Positions 24,398 to 35,820 of a DNA stretch of 64,000 bases are shown in pieces. Within the stretch, counting starts at the first letter, position 1, and every line of letters begins with the position of its first letter. This stretch comes from Hemerocallis citrina (Eukaryota; Streptophyta; Magnoliopsida; Asparagales; Asphodelaceae). The notes beneath the pieces were generated by a model. That model ran no database searches. It was given only the letters and a program-made list of their open reading frames with translations, and was not told the origin of the DNA. Location of the stretch: assembly GCA_017893485.1 (NCBI GenBank), contig CM030368.1, positions 179,347,654-179,411,653 of the forward strand, given 5' to 3'. Made by a program: the position numbers and the translations under genes.

Positions 24398-26496
24398 TTA
24401 TTCCGGCCTAGGACTCACATCACACTCCATCTGCTCCACCAGCAGCCTCACATCCTCTCCCCATTCACCTACCTTCGCTGCTGCGGCAAATTCCTCCACT
24501 TTCATGTCGAACTCCGCCAACTCCCCTTCCTGGCTCATCAACTCGTTCCAAAAGCCATCCACAGCAGTCGCACCAAAGCTCGTTGTGGAGAACAGAGTGT
24601 CTGTCTCTGCTTCTTTAGCAACTTCGCATCCTTCAAAAGTCGGGTTGTTGCCTGCGGGCAATCTCCTCTTCTTCCCTGGACTTTCCAACTCCCTCTTCTT
24701 CCCGCTACGGACAAATAACTGCTCGATAATATTTGGATTCTTGATTGCCTTAGCCAAGAAGGACATTGAATGCTGTTGTTTCCTTTCTGTGCGCTGCACC
24801 CTCTTCTCCATTTCGATGAGCAGAGAATGCGAGTCCTGTTGTTGCTTTTTGAGCTTTAGTGTCTCGTGCATTAGATTGTTGCTATCCCTCTTCAGTCTTT
24901 GTATATCAATGATTTCGTCATGATGACAGAATTGGGCTCGGCCGAGGAATGGTGGATCACTTGGGCTGTATCTTTCTGACTTTGCCGAATTCCGTCTCCT
25001 CTTTATGTTCTTGAGCAGATGCTTCTGCCCTCCTAAGAACTCCTCGTTCGCAAATTCCCATCGGGCTGGGTCCACCTTGCGGAATCCCTGCAACAATCAA
25101 CATTAATCAAGAATCAGTTGTGACCATGGTGTATTGGTAAGGAGAATTATTGCCCTTTCTAAAAAATAAAGGAAATTTAAACCTCAGATCCATTTGGTCC
25201 CCTAGGCTGATAGAGCATTCATATTGGATCCAACAACAATGCCCATCACTTCTCATAGACGTGATACTATTCATAATGAGCGAAACTTGACTCGATTCTT
25301 ATAGCTACTATTACTACTTCAATAACTTCAAAATAGGACATGATTCTGTTGATCATGAGCTTAAACTTGACTAGATTCTTATTACTCCTATCAAGGTCGG
25401 CCCTGAGTTCCCAGGATCCGAGTCAAACTCTCTAAATGGGCCCCTCCATAAATAATTTTTTTTAAGAAAATATATACAAAAAATTGCACATCCTTAAAAG
25501 CAAAATATGCAAAATATATAAATTTGTTTTAAATTATCCAAATTTAAAGTCTCAAATTCAATTCAAGTCTTCAAGTCTAAATTCAAATAATTTTTTTTAA
25601 AAATTAAAGGCTCAAATAATTATTTTTGGAGCACATAATAACAGTAATTTTTTTACGCGCAAAATATATACCTATATTTATAAGAAAATTACAAATTTGG
25701 GGATCCCTAAAATCGCAAAAACACCGAGAGCCTGAGGTGGCGACCTCATCCGCCTCAAAGGTGGTGCCGGCCCTGACTACTATAACTCTAAAAGGACGTG
25801 ATACTGTTCACAATGATCTAAAATTGACTAGATTCATATTACTACTATAACTCTAAAAGGATGGATGCACTTCAGAGGGTCTTCTTGTTGCTTATTGTCC
25901 ACACCTAATGAAAATTCTAAGAAAGCTAATTCATTTTAAAAATTTCTTAAAAAGAAAAATTAAAACACTAGAAAATAACTTGAGAAAACTAAGCAATTGA
26001 AGTAACAAGAAGTGCCACTGCTCCCAGTGGCAGCTTCTGATCTGATAAGCAAAGAAGGTCGGCCGTTCAACTCGTACTTGCAGCAATCCTCCATCACAGT
26101 ACATGCCCAGCCATATGCATACGGGTTAGTGAAAAAAAAAAAAAAAAAAACAGTGAAATTGTTCCAATTAACTTCCAAGTAGATGTGACAGAGACTTACG
26201 TAAGTGTTAAGCTGGCGAACGAAGCTCGAAAAATTGTTGTGCTTGAAGTATCTAGGCAGCAGAGTGGCAGCGAACATGTGTGCATCCAACACAATGAAAC
26301 TGTTCCGAGCCCGGCTCCACGAAACCACTGCATCCGTTTCTGGGTCCTCCACCATGTCGAACGTCTTTGTCAGAAACGGCGGTGGCCCAACCTCGTGCAG
26401 CCGTTGAATCGGCCAAGGGCCCACTGCCAGCTCTTCCACTCCTCCTCCTCCTCCTCCTCCTTCCTCCTTCCCCTTAGCCATGCCAAACTGATCCAT
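24398..26496 (-). CDS. Class A heat shock transcription factor (HSFA2/A6/A7 group), two exons
   Basis: Exon 1 is 26496-26200 and exon 2 is 25087-24398, giving 328 residues. The intron begins GTAAGT after the codon for Tyr in RQLNTY and ends TTGCAG before GGATTCCGC (GFRK), in phase 0, the conserved intron position inside the HSF DNA-binding domain. Residues about 38-130 form that domain ([51 protein letters not shown]). Then come a heptad oligomerisation region with the extended class A spacing ([11 protein letters not shown] to [11 protein letters not shown]), a basic nuclear localisation motif ([14 protein letters not shown]), an AHA-type activation motif (DGFWNELM) and a leucine-rich C-terminus (VRLLVEQM) like a nuclear export signal. 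It should trimerise, bind heat shock elements and activate stress genes in the nucleus. The start at 26496 is the first Met; a second lies at 26481. The intron holds a hAT MITE. No disabling change was seen. Exact subgroup is uncertain. Confidence 0.9.
25392..25775. mobile_element. hAT-type MITE in the HSF intron, 384 bp
   Basis: The left end is CAAGGTCGGCCCTGAG and the right end, reverse-complemented, is CAGGGCCGGCACCACC, both close to the CAGGGCCGG termini of plant hAT elements. The flanks ACTCCTAT (25384-25391) and ACTACTAT (25776-25783) form an 8-bp TSD with one mismatch. The interior is A+T-rich and non-coding. It lies in the single intron of the HSF gene, well away from both splice sites. 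Confidence 0.75.
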
Positions 26497-26530
26497 CTAG
26501 TGACAAATCGGTAAGTAGATATCTATTAAT

Positions 26531-26923
26531 ATATGCTAAGTTCTTTTTTTTTTAATTATTATAAAGGATGTGTAAGTGTGCAGGAGCATGGCACACAAGT
26601 GGATGGATGGATGTTGTGACAGCTGGGCTTGTGGGTATGTTGGTTTTTGATTTGGTGAGTCAGAGGAGAGAGTGGATTTATTTACTACTCCGTACATGGT
26701 GGAGTGAGAAATTGACGGTTCTGGGAAGAGTTTGGGGGAGAATTGAGTGTGATGGGACTGGGAAGGGGGAAATATGATCTGGACAGGTTAGATATTCTAG
26801 CATTCGCTGGCGTGTGCATTATTTCTAGAATAATTCTCCACCAACTTTCAAATTTATTATACTAGTAACTTACACGTGCATGCATGTCTTAATAAATATT
26901 TTTTTTAAGTAAAATTTCCAAAT
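26531..26923. other. Presumed HSF promoter region
   Basis: No gene. The plus-strand reading at 26568-26777 is not a recognised protein. Near 26864-26890 the minus strand reads ACATGCATGCACGTG then TTACTAGT, which resembles a Helitron 3' end, but the matching 5' end was not found. Confidence 0.35.
26823..26830. promoter_or_regulatory. Heat shock element-like palindrome upstream of HSF
   Basis: TTCTAGAA is a perfect nTTCnnGAAn pair. It is followed three bases later by a further TTC (TTCTAGAATAATTC), instead of the ideal two-base spacing. It lies about 327 bp upstream of the HSF start codon, so the gene may respond to HSFs, including itself. A single short palindrome can arise by chance. Confidence 0.35.
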
Positions 26924-26931
26924 GTTGTCTG

Positions 26932-28001
26932 TAGGGATGGTATACTGTACCATACCGTATAAAAATTACTCTACCGTCTACCGTACCAGAGTACTTGGTA
27001 CACAAATTTCTCTACCATTACCGTACCAATATTTTGGTATTACCGAGTTCGGTAATACCGAAATATCGGTATGGTAATGGTAGTACCGTGGTAGTACCGG
27101 ACATCAAGAACCCTAGGTATGTTCAATCTAGTTTTGTTGTTGGTCCCTTCTTGCTATCACCGAGAACTGGGAGAATTTCATTAAATACTTTCATTAATGA
27201 ATGTAGCTACTAACAGACTTGCATTAACTACCAAATATTGATTTCTACTGAAGGTCAAATAGACTAGTCTCTCAACTCTCCCACAGGTCTTCTTATTGAA
27301 TGGTAACCTCAGTTCCTTTAAAATTGAAATATAATTTGTAATTCCAATGTCATACGATACTGAATGCAAAAAAAAATTAGGTCTTTCCACATAAAACACC
27401 CCATAAGGCATTACATGATGAAAATACCTCAAGGATATGTCTGATAAGAACCATAAGGCATTACATGATGAAAATACCTCAAGGCTATGTCTGGTAAGAA
27501 CCATAAGCTCTAGTTTATGTCTGGTAATGAAGTCTTTCACCCATATAGCATATACAGTTGCTAATAACTAATACAAAGCAAAAGATTTTCTGAGATCAAT
27601 GAGTTAATGGCAACTACGGATCCTTCGATCACACAATTGTAACTATCTATTTGTTTATTTATTTATAAAATTTCTTTAAAATTTCCTAATGGTACTTAGC
27701 TTTGTTTTTGCACATGGGTGTTTCTCAACATGAATACTCATTAACAGCAAGTCAGTATACCCCAAAAAAAACCTGAGGCCTGGATTTTAATAAAAATATT
27801 AGATTAAATGTATATTAAATATATTCGGTATGGTACGGTATACCAATGGTTTAAACATTTTGTACCAGTACCGTACCATAAAAAATTGGTATGGTACAAT
27901 ACCGAAAATTTGGTACGGTATTACCAAGTTTCGGTATTTTTTGGTATGGTAATGGTATGGTACGGTATGGTACGGTAATATGGTATTTTTTGACACCCCT
28001 A
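26932..28001. mobile_element. Non-autonomous hAT element, 1070 bp, TSD GTTGTCTG
   Basis: Starts TAGGGATGGTATAC and ends, reverse-complemented, TAGGGGTGTCAAAAAATACC. The perfect 8-bp TSD GTTGTCTG is at 26924-26931 and 28002-28009. Both subterminal regions are filled with short direct and inverted copies of GGTAC/GTACC and CGGTA phrases, typical of hAT transposase-binding regions. The centre holds a 61-bp tandem duplication (about 27395-27515, around CCATAAGGCATTACATGATG) and a 119-residue minus-strand reading that I do not recognise as a hAT transposase. Confidence 0.85.
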
Positions 28002-28009
28002 GTTGTCTG

Positions 28010-28144
28010 GGTTTGAACCTAAGATCTTAGGCTGAGTTTAAACTTAAGACCTCATTTATAATAGTCATGCACGTGCATTGCACGCGTTGATAGATTGACA
28101 AATAACACTAAAGTCTTCTCCCATTATAATATTAAGAAGATATA
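28010..28144. repeat. Left copy of a flanking repeat around the large Helitron
   Basis: Together with 26890-26931 this stretch resembles 35865-36020 to the right of the Helitron. Both contain GTTGTCTG, AACCTAAGA(T/C)CTT, a TTATA-TAGT(C/T)ATGCA(C/T)GTGCATTGCAC segment and ACTCCCATTA-like sequence. It is non-coding. The right copy lacks the hAT element and so acts as an empty site. Confidence 0.55.
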
Positions 28145-28479
28145 TCTATATAATAAAACACAAAGAAAGCTATCAGGTGGCTCACATTCAATCTATCCCA
28201 AAATCAATGGACCAGATCTACTCTCACAAAACATATTTTCCCGCCCAAATTTCAAACCCCAAAATTTCAATCTCTCTCTCTATCTCTCTCTTCCGAAATC
28301 AAACCACTCCCTTTCTCTCTCTCTCTTACTGTCTGTCTCTCTCCCTCTCTTTTCTTCTTCTTCTTCCCCTTCCCCAAACCCTCAAACCGCTCCCTTTCTC
28401 TCTCTCTCTCTTACTATCTGTCTCTCTCCCTCTCTTTTCTTCTTCTTCTTCCCCTTCCCCAAACCCTAACCCTAATCCC

Positions 28480-28593
28480 TTCGATGATTTCGATGCCATG
28501 GACTTCGACACCTTCTACGATGGATAACCCGCCGCCATCGTCGTCCCGGAGGGCTCCTCCGCCCCCGTCGGCTCCGCCATCGCCCTACTCGCC
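28480..28593 (+). pseudogene. LTA2: Captured plastid PDH-E2 lipoyl-domain exon, copy 1
   Basis: The reading contains AMDFDTFYDG, a stop (TAA), then PAAIVVPEGSSAPVGSAIAL. It matches the lipoyl domain of the chloroplast dihydrolipoyl acetyltransferase (E2) of pyruvate dehydrogenase, just after the lipoyl-lysine turn, where the family reads DVETFYDGYLA. The lysine-bearing part is missing. It is preceded by a pyrimidine-rich TCTCTC/CTTCTTC leader ending AAACCCTAACCCTAATCCC. It is the first unit of a tandem duplication; the second starts near 28595. Confidence 0.75.
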
Positions 28594-28644
28594 AAATCTC
28601 TCTCTTTTCTTCTTCTTCTTCCCCTTCCCCAAACCCTAACCCTA

Positions 28645-28790
28645 ATCCCTTCGATGATTCCGATGCCATGGACGTCGACACCTTCTACGATGGATAGCTC
28701 ACTGTCGTCGTCGTCCCCAAGGGCTCCTCCGCCCCCGTCGGCTCCGCCATCGCCCTACTCGCCGAATCCGATGAGGAAATTGAGCAGGGA
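28645..28790 (+). pseudogene. LTA2: Captured plastid PDH-E2 lipoyl-domain exon, copy 2
   Basis: Reads AMDVDTFYDG, a stop (TAG), then LTVVVVPKGSSAPVGSAIAL and LAESDEEIEQ. It is the second unit of the duplication, with the same upstream CTTCTTCTTCCCC leader. It extends a little further than copy 1, into the DEEIE segment that follows the lipoyl domain in plastid E2. Both copies have a stop at the same codon, where Tyr is expected, but through different bases. It was brought in by the Helitron and is not functional. Confidence 0.75.
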
Positions 28791-29682
28791 AGTCTTCATT
28801 TTTTCTTACATTTGCAAGCTAGATTTTCCTCCCTCATCCCGAGTTTATTTCAAAGTTAACAACATGAACTTCTTATGTGTCTGGTGTTTTCCTCCCTCAT
28901 CCAGCTTAGAAATGTATTATTGCCTTATTAAATGTGTTTGTTTGCAGAAAAAAGAATAACACACTTGCTGCTCAAGAAAGATGCATAATTCGTCATCTCA
29001 TATCCCGCCTAACAGATATATGGGCTTGAAAAGCACTCTCCCATTGCCACACTGGTATACTTTTCGATTTCTTTAGAGAATTTTGGATAACTGTGGATGA
29101 CAGAAATCAAATATTTGACTGATCTCCTAGGTTTTTTTGTACTTAATTTGAAATAATTAAGAGATGTCTATAATGTGCGTTAACGTTGAATGAGTTTATA
29201 ATGAACCGTAGACCGATGAGGCAGAGTTTTATTTTGATGATGATTAGATGCTATCTGTATTTGAAGTGATTACTATTTGGTTTTGTAGGGGTGTTATCAC
29301 ATCACAAATAAACTTTTTTACTTCATAATAGAAGACTTTGTGTTCTACTGGGCTATATAAGCATGTGCACAGTGTTCACCATGAGTAAGTAACTTCAATC
29401 GCTCCTTTCAGATCTGATGTTTCAGGGGTTTTCATTACTTTATTTTCTTATCACATGAGAGACGATATCCAGAAATTTGTATGCTCACCCTGCTGAAATA
29501 ATGTTTCTTGGATTTGCTGGACAATTTTTTAAAATTTTGATATTAAGCATATCTTATTGATAAAAGAAATTTGTAGTTTTGTATGTTTATCGTCACAGTT
29601 TTTTATTGATTAGCTATTTTTATTCTCATATGACTACAAAATGGTTATTTATACTAGACATCTTCCTCTTTACTTTGTACAG

Positions 29683-30271
29683 AGGATTTAGCTGGTGTTA
29701 AGATCCTACATGGTCTGGATAAGGTAATTGAGGGTGGAGCAGTTGTCCTGACACTCAGAGATCAGAACATTCTTGCTGATGGTTAAGATTCTGGTGCTGA
29801 TTTGTAACCTGTTGTTAAGATTCTGCATTCTTGCTGATTTGTAACCTGTTGTGTGGTATTTTATGTTGTGAAGGTACTATTTTTGCAACTGACCTATACA
29901 GTATACATAACAGAGGTTGATATGCTCGAAAATGTGGAAATTGGGGAGCAAAAACAAAGGGATGAAGCATACAAGGCTGCTAAGAAGACAACTGGATATG
30001 AGGATACGTAAGATTTATTCCATTGAAATGGACCAACTATATTTTTGTTTACATTTCCGTCTCTGATTGTAGGTTTAATGACGACTTGAGTGCTCCAAGG
30101 ATGATACTTCCACAATATGATGATCCAATCGAAGATGAGGTTGTCTTATGGACTTTTTTCTTTACCATGAATTTTAGTTTTTGATGTTGTTTTCCTTATA
30201 AATGTGTTGTTTTCAGGGAGTAACATTGGATGGAAGTGGCCGCTTCACTGCCTGAGAAAAAGCTAGAAGAG
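29683..30271 (+). pseudogene. DOT2: Captured DOT2/SART-1 splicing-factor fragment, four exons
   Basis: Exon-like blocks at 29683-29781 (DLAGVKILHGLDKVIEGGAV, then LTLRDQNILADG), 29914-30007 (EVDMLENVEIGEQKQRDEAY), 30073-30139 (FNDDLSAPRMILPQYDDPIE) and 30217-30271 (GVTLDGSGRF) match consecutive parts of the SART-1 family protein DOT2/MDF, a spliceosomal tri-snRNP component. Introns are about 65-130 bp with AG acceptors, so genomic DNA was captured. The first donor reads GTTAAG and the last exon has an in-frame TGA. Only this central segment is present. The order and orientation agree with the parent gene. Confidence 0.85.
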
Positions 30272-31047
30272 GTATTTATTCTTTAGAATTTTGTTTATGA
30301 TTTCCATGGAAACTGTATACTGGTACTCGAGTACGTAAAATTATCTTCATATATGTTCTGATTGTGCTGGCATTTTTTATATTGCCTTAAAGCTGCTTTA
30401 TCATTACAATCTTTCATCTCTTTTGGTACTTAGATCAAAGCTTAACACTTCGGTCATCTCCTATTAAATAAGTTCAAGCTATGTTTTCCCATGATTAGAA
30501 GAGTTACTGGTTTCATATCATTCCCTGTTGAAGAATACTAAAATTTATTTTTCTCCTTCCTCTCCATAGAAACTTATGTTCCATATTTCCCAGTGACAAG
30601 AAGAATTATCCTTCTGAAGTTTATATCTTTATAGTTTTTACCAATTAATTATTTGTCTGAATTTAAAATTTTAGAGACAAGACAAGAATGTTGCTGTAAA
30701 AAGTATTCTTGATTCATTCCCCCCCCCCCACACACACAGCTGTGTAAAAGAATAGAAGGTGCTACACCATTTGGGATTAACTTCTGAGTATGCCCACCCT
30801 AATGAAATAATGTTTCTTGGATTTGCCACCATAATTGGTTCAGCCCTCATTTGGTTGTTTACATAGAAGACTACTCACATAACTACTTACGGTTGATTTT
30901 TTTGGGTGTAGGCTTCTCCTGGCTGGAACTTCAACCATTAAATTTCAGGTTAAATTTCAAATTTCCTGCAATTGAAAGTTTCCAGCTCAAAATGTAGTTG
31001 GCTTAAAGTTCTTTTACATTATGAACTCAACATTCTTGCTATGTAGC

Positions 31048-31500
31048 AGGCAACTTGCCCTCTACACTGGCCCCACAGGTATTCTTCTCAGTTTGAGTTC
31101 TAATTCTTTATTAGATGGAACATGTTGCAAATTTCTCATGCAATTTAGCTCATGCAATGCAGTTGGAGGCCTTTTAAATGCTACATTTGGAAATGCGACA
31201 GAGATGATAATATCTGTATATGCATTGAGAAATGGGATGGTTCGTGTAGTTCAACAATCATTATCAAATATGCTTAGTTCTAGGATGTGCTTTCTTCGCT
31301 GGAGGGACCATCAATTTTAACAGAGATCAAGTCTTCGACGAGGTAGATTTCTTAGAAAAGTAATATAAAATAAACAATTTCGTCCAATATTTTAATGTCG
31401 CTATATTTAAATATAACCAACAGGGAACAACTACGGTGAATTCTGGATTGCTGTCATGGGTGTTACATTTCCTGCTGTGCTTCATTTTACACACTTTGGT
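31048..31500 (+). pseudogene. CAX: Captured CAX cation/proton exchanger fragment, three exons
   Basis: Exon-like blocks at about 31048-31078 (RQLALYTGPT), 31163-31342 (VGGLLNATFGNATEMIISVY, then ALRNGMVRVVQQS) and 31424-31500 (TTTVNSGLL, then in another frame MGVTFPAVLHFTHF) match the plant vacuolar H+/Ca2+ exchanger family. GNATEMI is part of its first alpha repeat, which forms the cation pathway. The second exon has lost about 18 bases in the LLGS(V/I)LSNMLL region and shifts frame. The remaining transmembrane segments are absent. Introns are retained. Confidence 0.85.
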
Positions 31501-31814
31501 TGCATGCATTTGGTTTACATAATTTTCACATATTTAATGTCCAAATATTAAAGCATAGCTAGATTCATCAAAAATAAATGACTACTACATTTTTTTTTTC
31601 CTGTACTAATTTTACTGGTATTTTTTACTTGGTTGACGTTTTCTTTTGCTCCAGGTTTTGTCAACGAGTTTTCAGCTGTGTTTTATACAACTAGCATAAG
31701 TCTAACATTGTTAAGCATGCCTTTTCCTATATGCAAATTTTCTTTTATCATGATTATTTGTTTATTGTGGACAAATATGGTTTCTTGGTCATTTAAACAA
31801 GTCTTTTATCATGA

Positions 31815-32075
31815 TTATTTGTTTTAGCATAGCTGGTGAGAGACAGAATTTTCTTCTGCAATGCGGAAATGAAGCAAGGGAGCAAGCATTGGATTAGTTT
31901 ACTTAAAAAGAACAGCATAGCTGGTGGATGAGAGATTACTCTTCTGCAACACTGAAATAAGGTAAGACTACACAAGTATTGCATCACTTAAAAATTACTA
32001 CATAGCTGGTGGAGGAGAGATCACTCTTCTATAAGACGGAAATGAGTTAAGGATGTAAGCACTGCATCGCTTTAA
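31815..32075 (+). repeat. Three imperfect tandem copies of an about 90-bp unit
   Basis: The phrase CATAGCTGGTG(G/A)(A/G)(T/G)GAGAGA recurs at about 31828, 31916 and 32002. Each is followed by TTCTTCTGCAA or a near match, GAAAT(G/A)A and a GCA(T/C)TG(G/C)AT-like segment. Just downstream (32185-32245) are several copies of TTCACA(A/C)TTCACA. Non-coding and inside the Helitron. Confidence 0.65.
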
Positions 32076-32593
32076 TTCATCGTCTTCTACACTATCAAGC
32101 CTTTAGTGTGATCATGTTTTTTTCAATTCACACTTCACAGTTACGCTACTCATTTCTTTAAATCTGTAACTATGGTTATCTTAAACAATTCACAATTCAC
32201 ACTTCACAATTCACAATTCACACTTCACAGTTACACTTCACAGTTTTTCATAGAGATGGATATTAAATATAACTATGGTTATCTTAAACACAAGCATATA
32301 TATATTGAATCTCTCTTTATTTTTCTACAAGACGATGCTAAATTTTCAACTATATAGCAATTGGAGTTGCAATAACAAACAATTATTTTAGCAAAAACAA
32401 GTATCACCCTTTCTATTATTTGATGGCAAACATTAAATCAATAATGAGCCAGCAAACTCTTCAAATCAATTAACTTTTCAGTAATGAAATATTGACACCA
32501 TATATAAAAAGAAAAAAATAGAAAGAGGGTCGTCTATTAACTTATTATTTTTTCTTTAATGAAACAAGACGACAAAATAAAACTTATTTACCT

Positions 32594-33353
32594 TAAGTAA
32601 GTTGTGTGCTCTCACATCCAGCACACAACTTATGTGGGATGACAACGGGTTTTTCTGTTATGTTTAAATCTATGTTTGTCTCTGTCTATTTAGTTTGTAT
32701 GTTACTTTTTGTACACTGTGGGTTTTAGGTGGAAAAAATGTGAAAGTTTATTGATTGGATTGAAATAGGTTTACTGATATATGGACTCATTGTAAGGTGG
32801 GGGTGATAACATTTGCAGTTTATGCTAAAACATGGGTTTTTCTCCTAAGGAGTTTTTGCAATTGTGTTGTTGATTGTTAGATAGTTTTTCATTCGAGCCT
32901 AAGTTTTGGATCAAGGTCATGTAGCTTCTCAATTGAATGGATTAATAAACTTATTAATTTTGAAATATAGATATGTGATTGCTAATTTTCACATGATCCT
33001 TTTTGTGGCCTAATTTTATTTAGCTTCTCAATGTCATGTAGCTTCTCAATGTAGCCTAAGTTTAATGAACTATGTGTCATTTGGTTCATGAAAGAGTTTC
33101 TAATTACAGAATCTACATGGGTTTTATAGATGAGTTTGGAATATAAGGAAGGCTTAAGAGAAGATGGACAATTTCCATCATGGGTTTTTGTTTTTATAGA
33201 GGTGTGCTTGCGTTGGCAGTGAGGAATGAGGGTGGGTTAGTTGATTTATGGATATTTTTCACTAGATCCCTTACAACTTCCTGGATGTGAGAGACATGAG
33301 CATCTTGCCCGTTGTCATCCCAATCCTGGATGTGAGAGCACACAACTTATTTA
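32594..33353. mobile_element. Inverted-repeat element nested in the Helitron, about 760 bp
   Basis: The left arm AAGTAAGTTGTGTGCTCTCA (from 32595) with CATCC and TGGGATGACAACGGG is complementary to the right arm ending CACACAACTTATTTA (33306-33353). Arms are about 50-57 bp. The flanks share CCTT, too short to assign a TSD confidently. The loop of about 650 bp has no gene. Probably a non-autonomous DNA transposon that inserted after the Helitron formed, or came along with captured DNA. Confidence 0.55.
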
Positions 33354-33966
33354 CCTTTAATGAGCACACAACTTATTTTCTTTAATGAGACATGAGCAAC
33401 TTTTATATATGATAGATTTACCTTACTAAAACTTATTTTCATTGTTGTTTTACTTTTGAACTTTAATAGAACTGGGAAGCAGCTGACATGGACCTATTGA
33501 TAATCTAGATTCAGCACTTCTTTAATATTTCAAAGTATTTGCCTTAACCTATTGATAATGTAAGGTTCAACTTCATACCTGTACCATTTTGATGGGAACA
33601 TATTGCTTAATAAAGAAGTCTGGTAAACCTGCAACAACAATTAAACTTTTTCATCATGTCAAGTATGTTTCTTTGACTGTTGAAAATGGAGCAAGCTTCT
33701 GACATGGCATTTCCTAAGGAAAATCCACTATAGATTTAGTAAGCTATTAAGTGAAATCAATTTGTATCTATCCTCTAAATACTCTATTTTGTTCAGATGT
33801 TGGGATTTCATATAAGTATATACACTCCATATTCTAGCTAAGAACATCTCTATAGCAAGTAACTTACTGAGTTTCCAATTTTTGTTTACTGGTGAGATCT
33901 TCTATTCACTATTCTGTTTCAAAGGAAACTAATTTGGAAGATGTCATTTTAATATTTCTATGCCAG

Positions 33967-34295
33967 AATAGAGGATCAGTGGAAGCAGTGATTATGAGGT
34001 ATGATTCAAGATTGGGAAAGTATGATGGAAAACCGCGTCCAGGGCGTGTGAAGTCAACCTTATGTGTCTCATCTCAGGTAACGTTTCTCTGTGCTCAGTT
34101 GGTAAGAAAGTAACATCCCGATGTTGAACTTTTTATTTTACTACTTTGATGCAGGTTGGTTACAAAATGAGTTGCAAATCCTGTGCTACGGGCACTATGG
34201 GGTTTAAAAGCAATTTGTCATCTGGCGAGATTGTTGAGCAGTTGGTCCATGCTTCTCAATTTTCACCCATACGTAATGTTGTTTTTTATGGTACG
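33967..34295 (+). pseudogene. Captured RlmN-like radical SAM methyltransferase fragment, two exons
   Basis: Exon 1, 33967-34077, reads NRGSVEAVIMRYDSRLGKYD and then GKPRPGRVKSTLCVSSQ. Exon 2, 34155-34295, reads VGYKMSCKSCATGTMGFKSN and LSSGEIVEQLVHASQFSPIR. This is the plant relative of bacterial RlmN, a radical SAM rRNA/tRNA methyltransferase. The cluster-binding motif CxxxCxxC should read CKMxCxFC, but here the first cysteine is tyrosine, so the copy could not bind the 4Fe-4S cluster. The junctions CAG|GTAACG and GCAG|GTTGG keep the expected intron. Confidence 0.8.
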
Positions 34296-34329
34296 GTAAA
34301 TCTCTAATATGACTTGCATGTGATTTCTT

Positions 34330-35820
34330 CCAATGAAGCATAGGTTAGCTTTGTTCAGGATAGTGGAAAGGAGGGATTCGTTCATCATAATTGCAAACTC
34401 CGGTTAAGACGCATGATTTGTAAGATGATTCTGTTATTCGAAAGTAATAGTGTAAAATTATGAAATGGTGGTAATGTAAAATATTTGTAAGATGACATCC
34501 TCAACCTTATTTTTCCCGTTGTCATCAATCATGTTCTGTTTCCATTTTAAATTATGAAATTTTAAATTATGAAATGGTGGTAATGTAAAATATTTTGGTA
34601 AAACATCTTGATATTATGGTCAGTGTGTGAAAGACCTGTGAATAATTTTGTTGCCATCTGTAACTTTGACATGCGTGTTAGCGATTAAATCAAATATTAC
34701 CTTTAAATGTGACATCTGTGTTGTTGTAGCTGTTGATTGTTGATTAAAACAAATATTACCAAGAGATTGGCATAGTCGTTTCCTATTAGCATTCTTGATC
34801 GTGATTTTTCAGGTCTTTTCATTATGGCGAGTTTAGTCGTCTATCTGTCTACAATCTTCATGTTCTCAGAATATTTGTTATGCTTTCTTTTTCTCTTTAT
34901 GTTACTGTCTATTTTACTGGTGAAATTCCTGATAGTTGGGTTTATGTGTTTTATGTTAATCGCTCTGTAATTATTTTGGCAAATTGGGCCTAATGTTGTC
35001 ATCTATGTTATTAGTTTTACTTGCATGTGCATCTTTTTTTTTTTAATATATCAAAAATTGTCGTCCCTGTTAATCAAAAAAGGGGGTCAATATGCATGTT
35101 TCAAATCAAATTTGCAGTACACTCTCCAGTATATGGATATAGATTTATTCATATGGAGATGTAATTGTGCTTGATCACATTTAACAAAAGGTCTTCACAT
35201 GCACATCACAACAAACTTTCGCTCTCTCTTACTCTATTTAAAATCGTACATGGTTAACTACATAAAAATATGACAATCGGGAAATAACTCATGTAGTTTG
35301 AGGCGATAACTACATGTGCAAATAAATTGCTACTTATGGCGGGCTCTAAATTCGGAGCAGATGTAATTTCGATCCACTATTATTGTAGATTAACAATACT
35401 CTTTTTCAATCCCGAACTGCTGACAAATGATCCTGCATAAACAACTTAATCATACTTCACAGTACATTAATGTCTACTGCCAAAATACACATCTATATAA
35501 ATCATCCTTCACAAAAAATGTGCAGTTTGAGGATGAATTGCCACTCCAAATCAAAAAAAAAAAAAAATTCCTCAAACTGAGCAAGCCACACATAGCAAGA
35601 AATTTTCGGTCCACTAATGTTGTAGATTCATAATATTATTTTTGAATCTTCAGCTACTGACAAATGGTCCTGCAATATACAAATTAATAAACATCAATCT
35701 CACTCCATAATCTTACTTCAGAGTACATTAATACATTAACGTCTACTAGACAAAAAATATCCATATAAATCATCTCTTACTGTTAACATGATTTTTCATA
35801 TGTTGCATCGTTCCGAATAC
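34330..35820. other. Non-coding 3' part of the Helitron
   Basis: A+T-rich. Short repeats such as AAATTATGAAATGGTGGTAATG (twice, about 34455 and 34555) and a duplicated block around TACTGACAAATG(A/G)TCCTGCA (about 35419 and 35653) are seen. No further captured exon was recognised. Confidence 0.4.

Noticed and set aside
24314..24923. Plus-strand readings of 134 and 139 residues opposite HSF exon 2
   Set aside because: Shadow of the HSF coding strand; no domain.
28440..28650. AACCCTAACCCTAA phrases (also at 8345-8375 and 58680-58745) as interstitial telomere repeats
   Set aside because: Only one or two units each and not the plant AAACCCT array; they sit in leaders, where such boxes are common.
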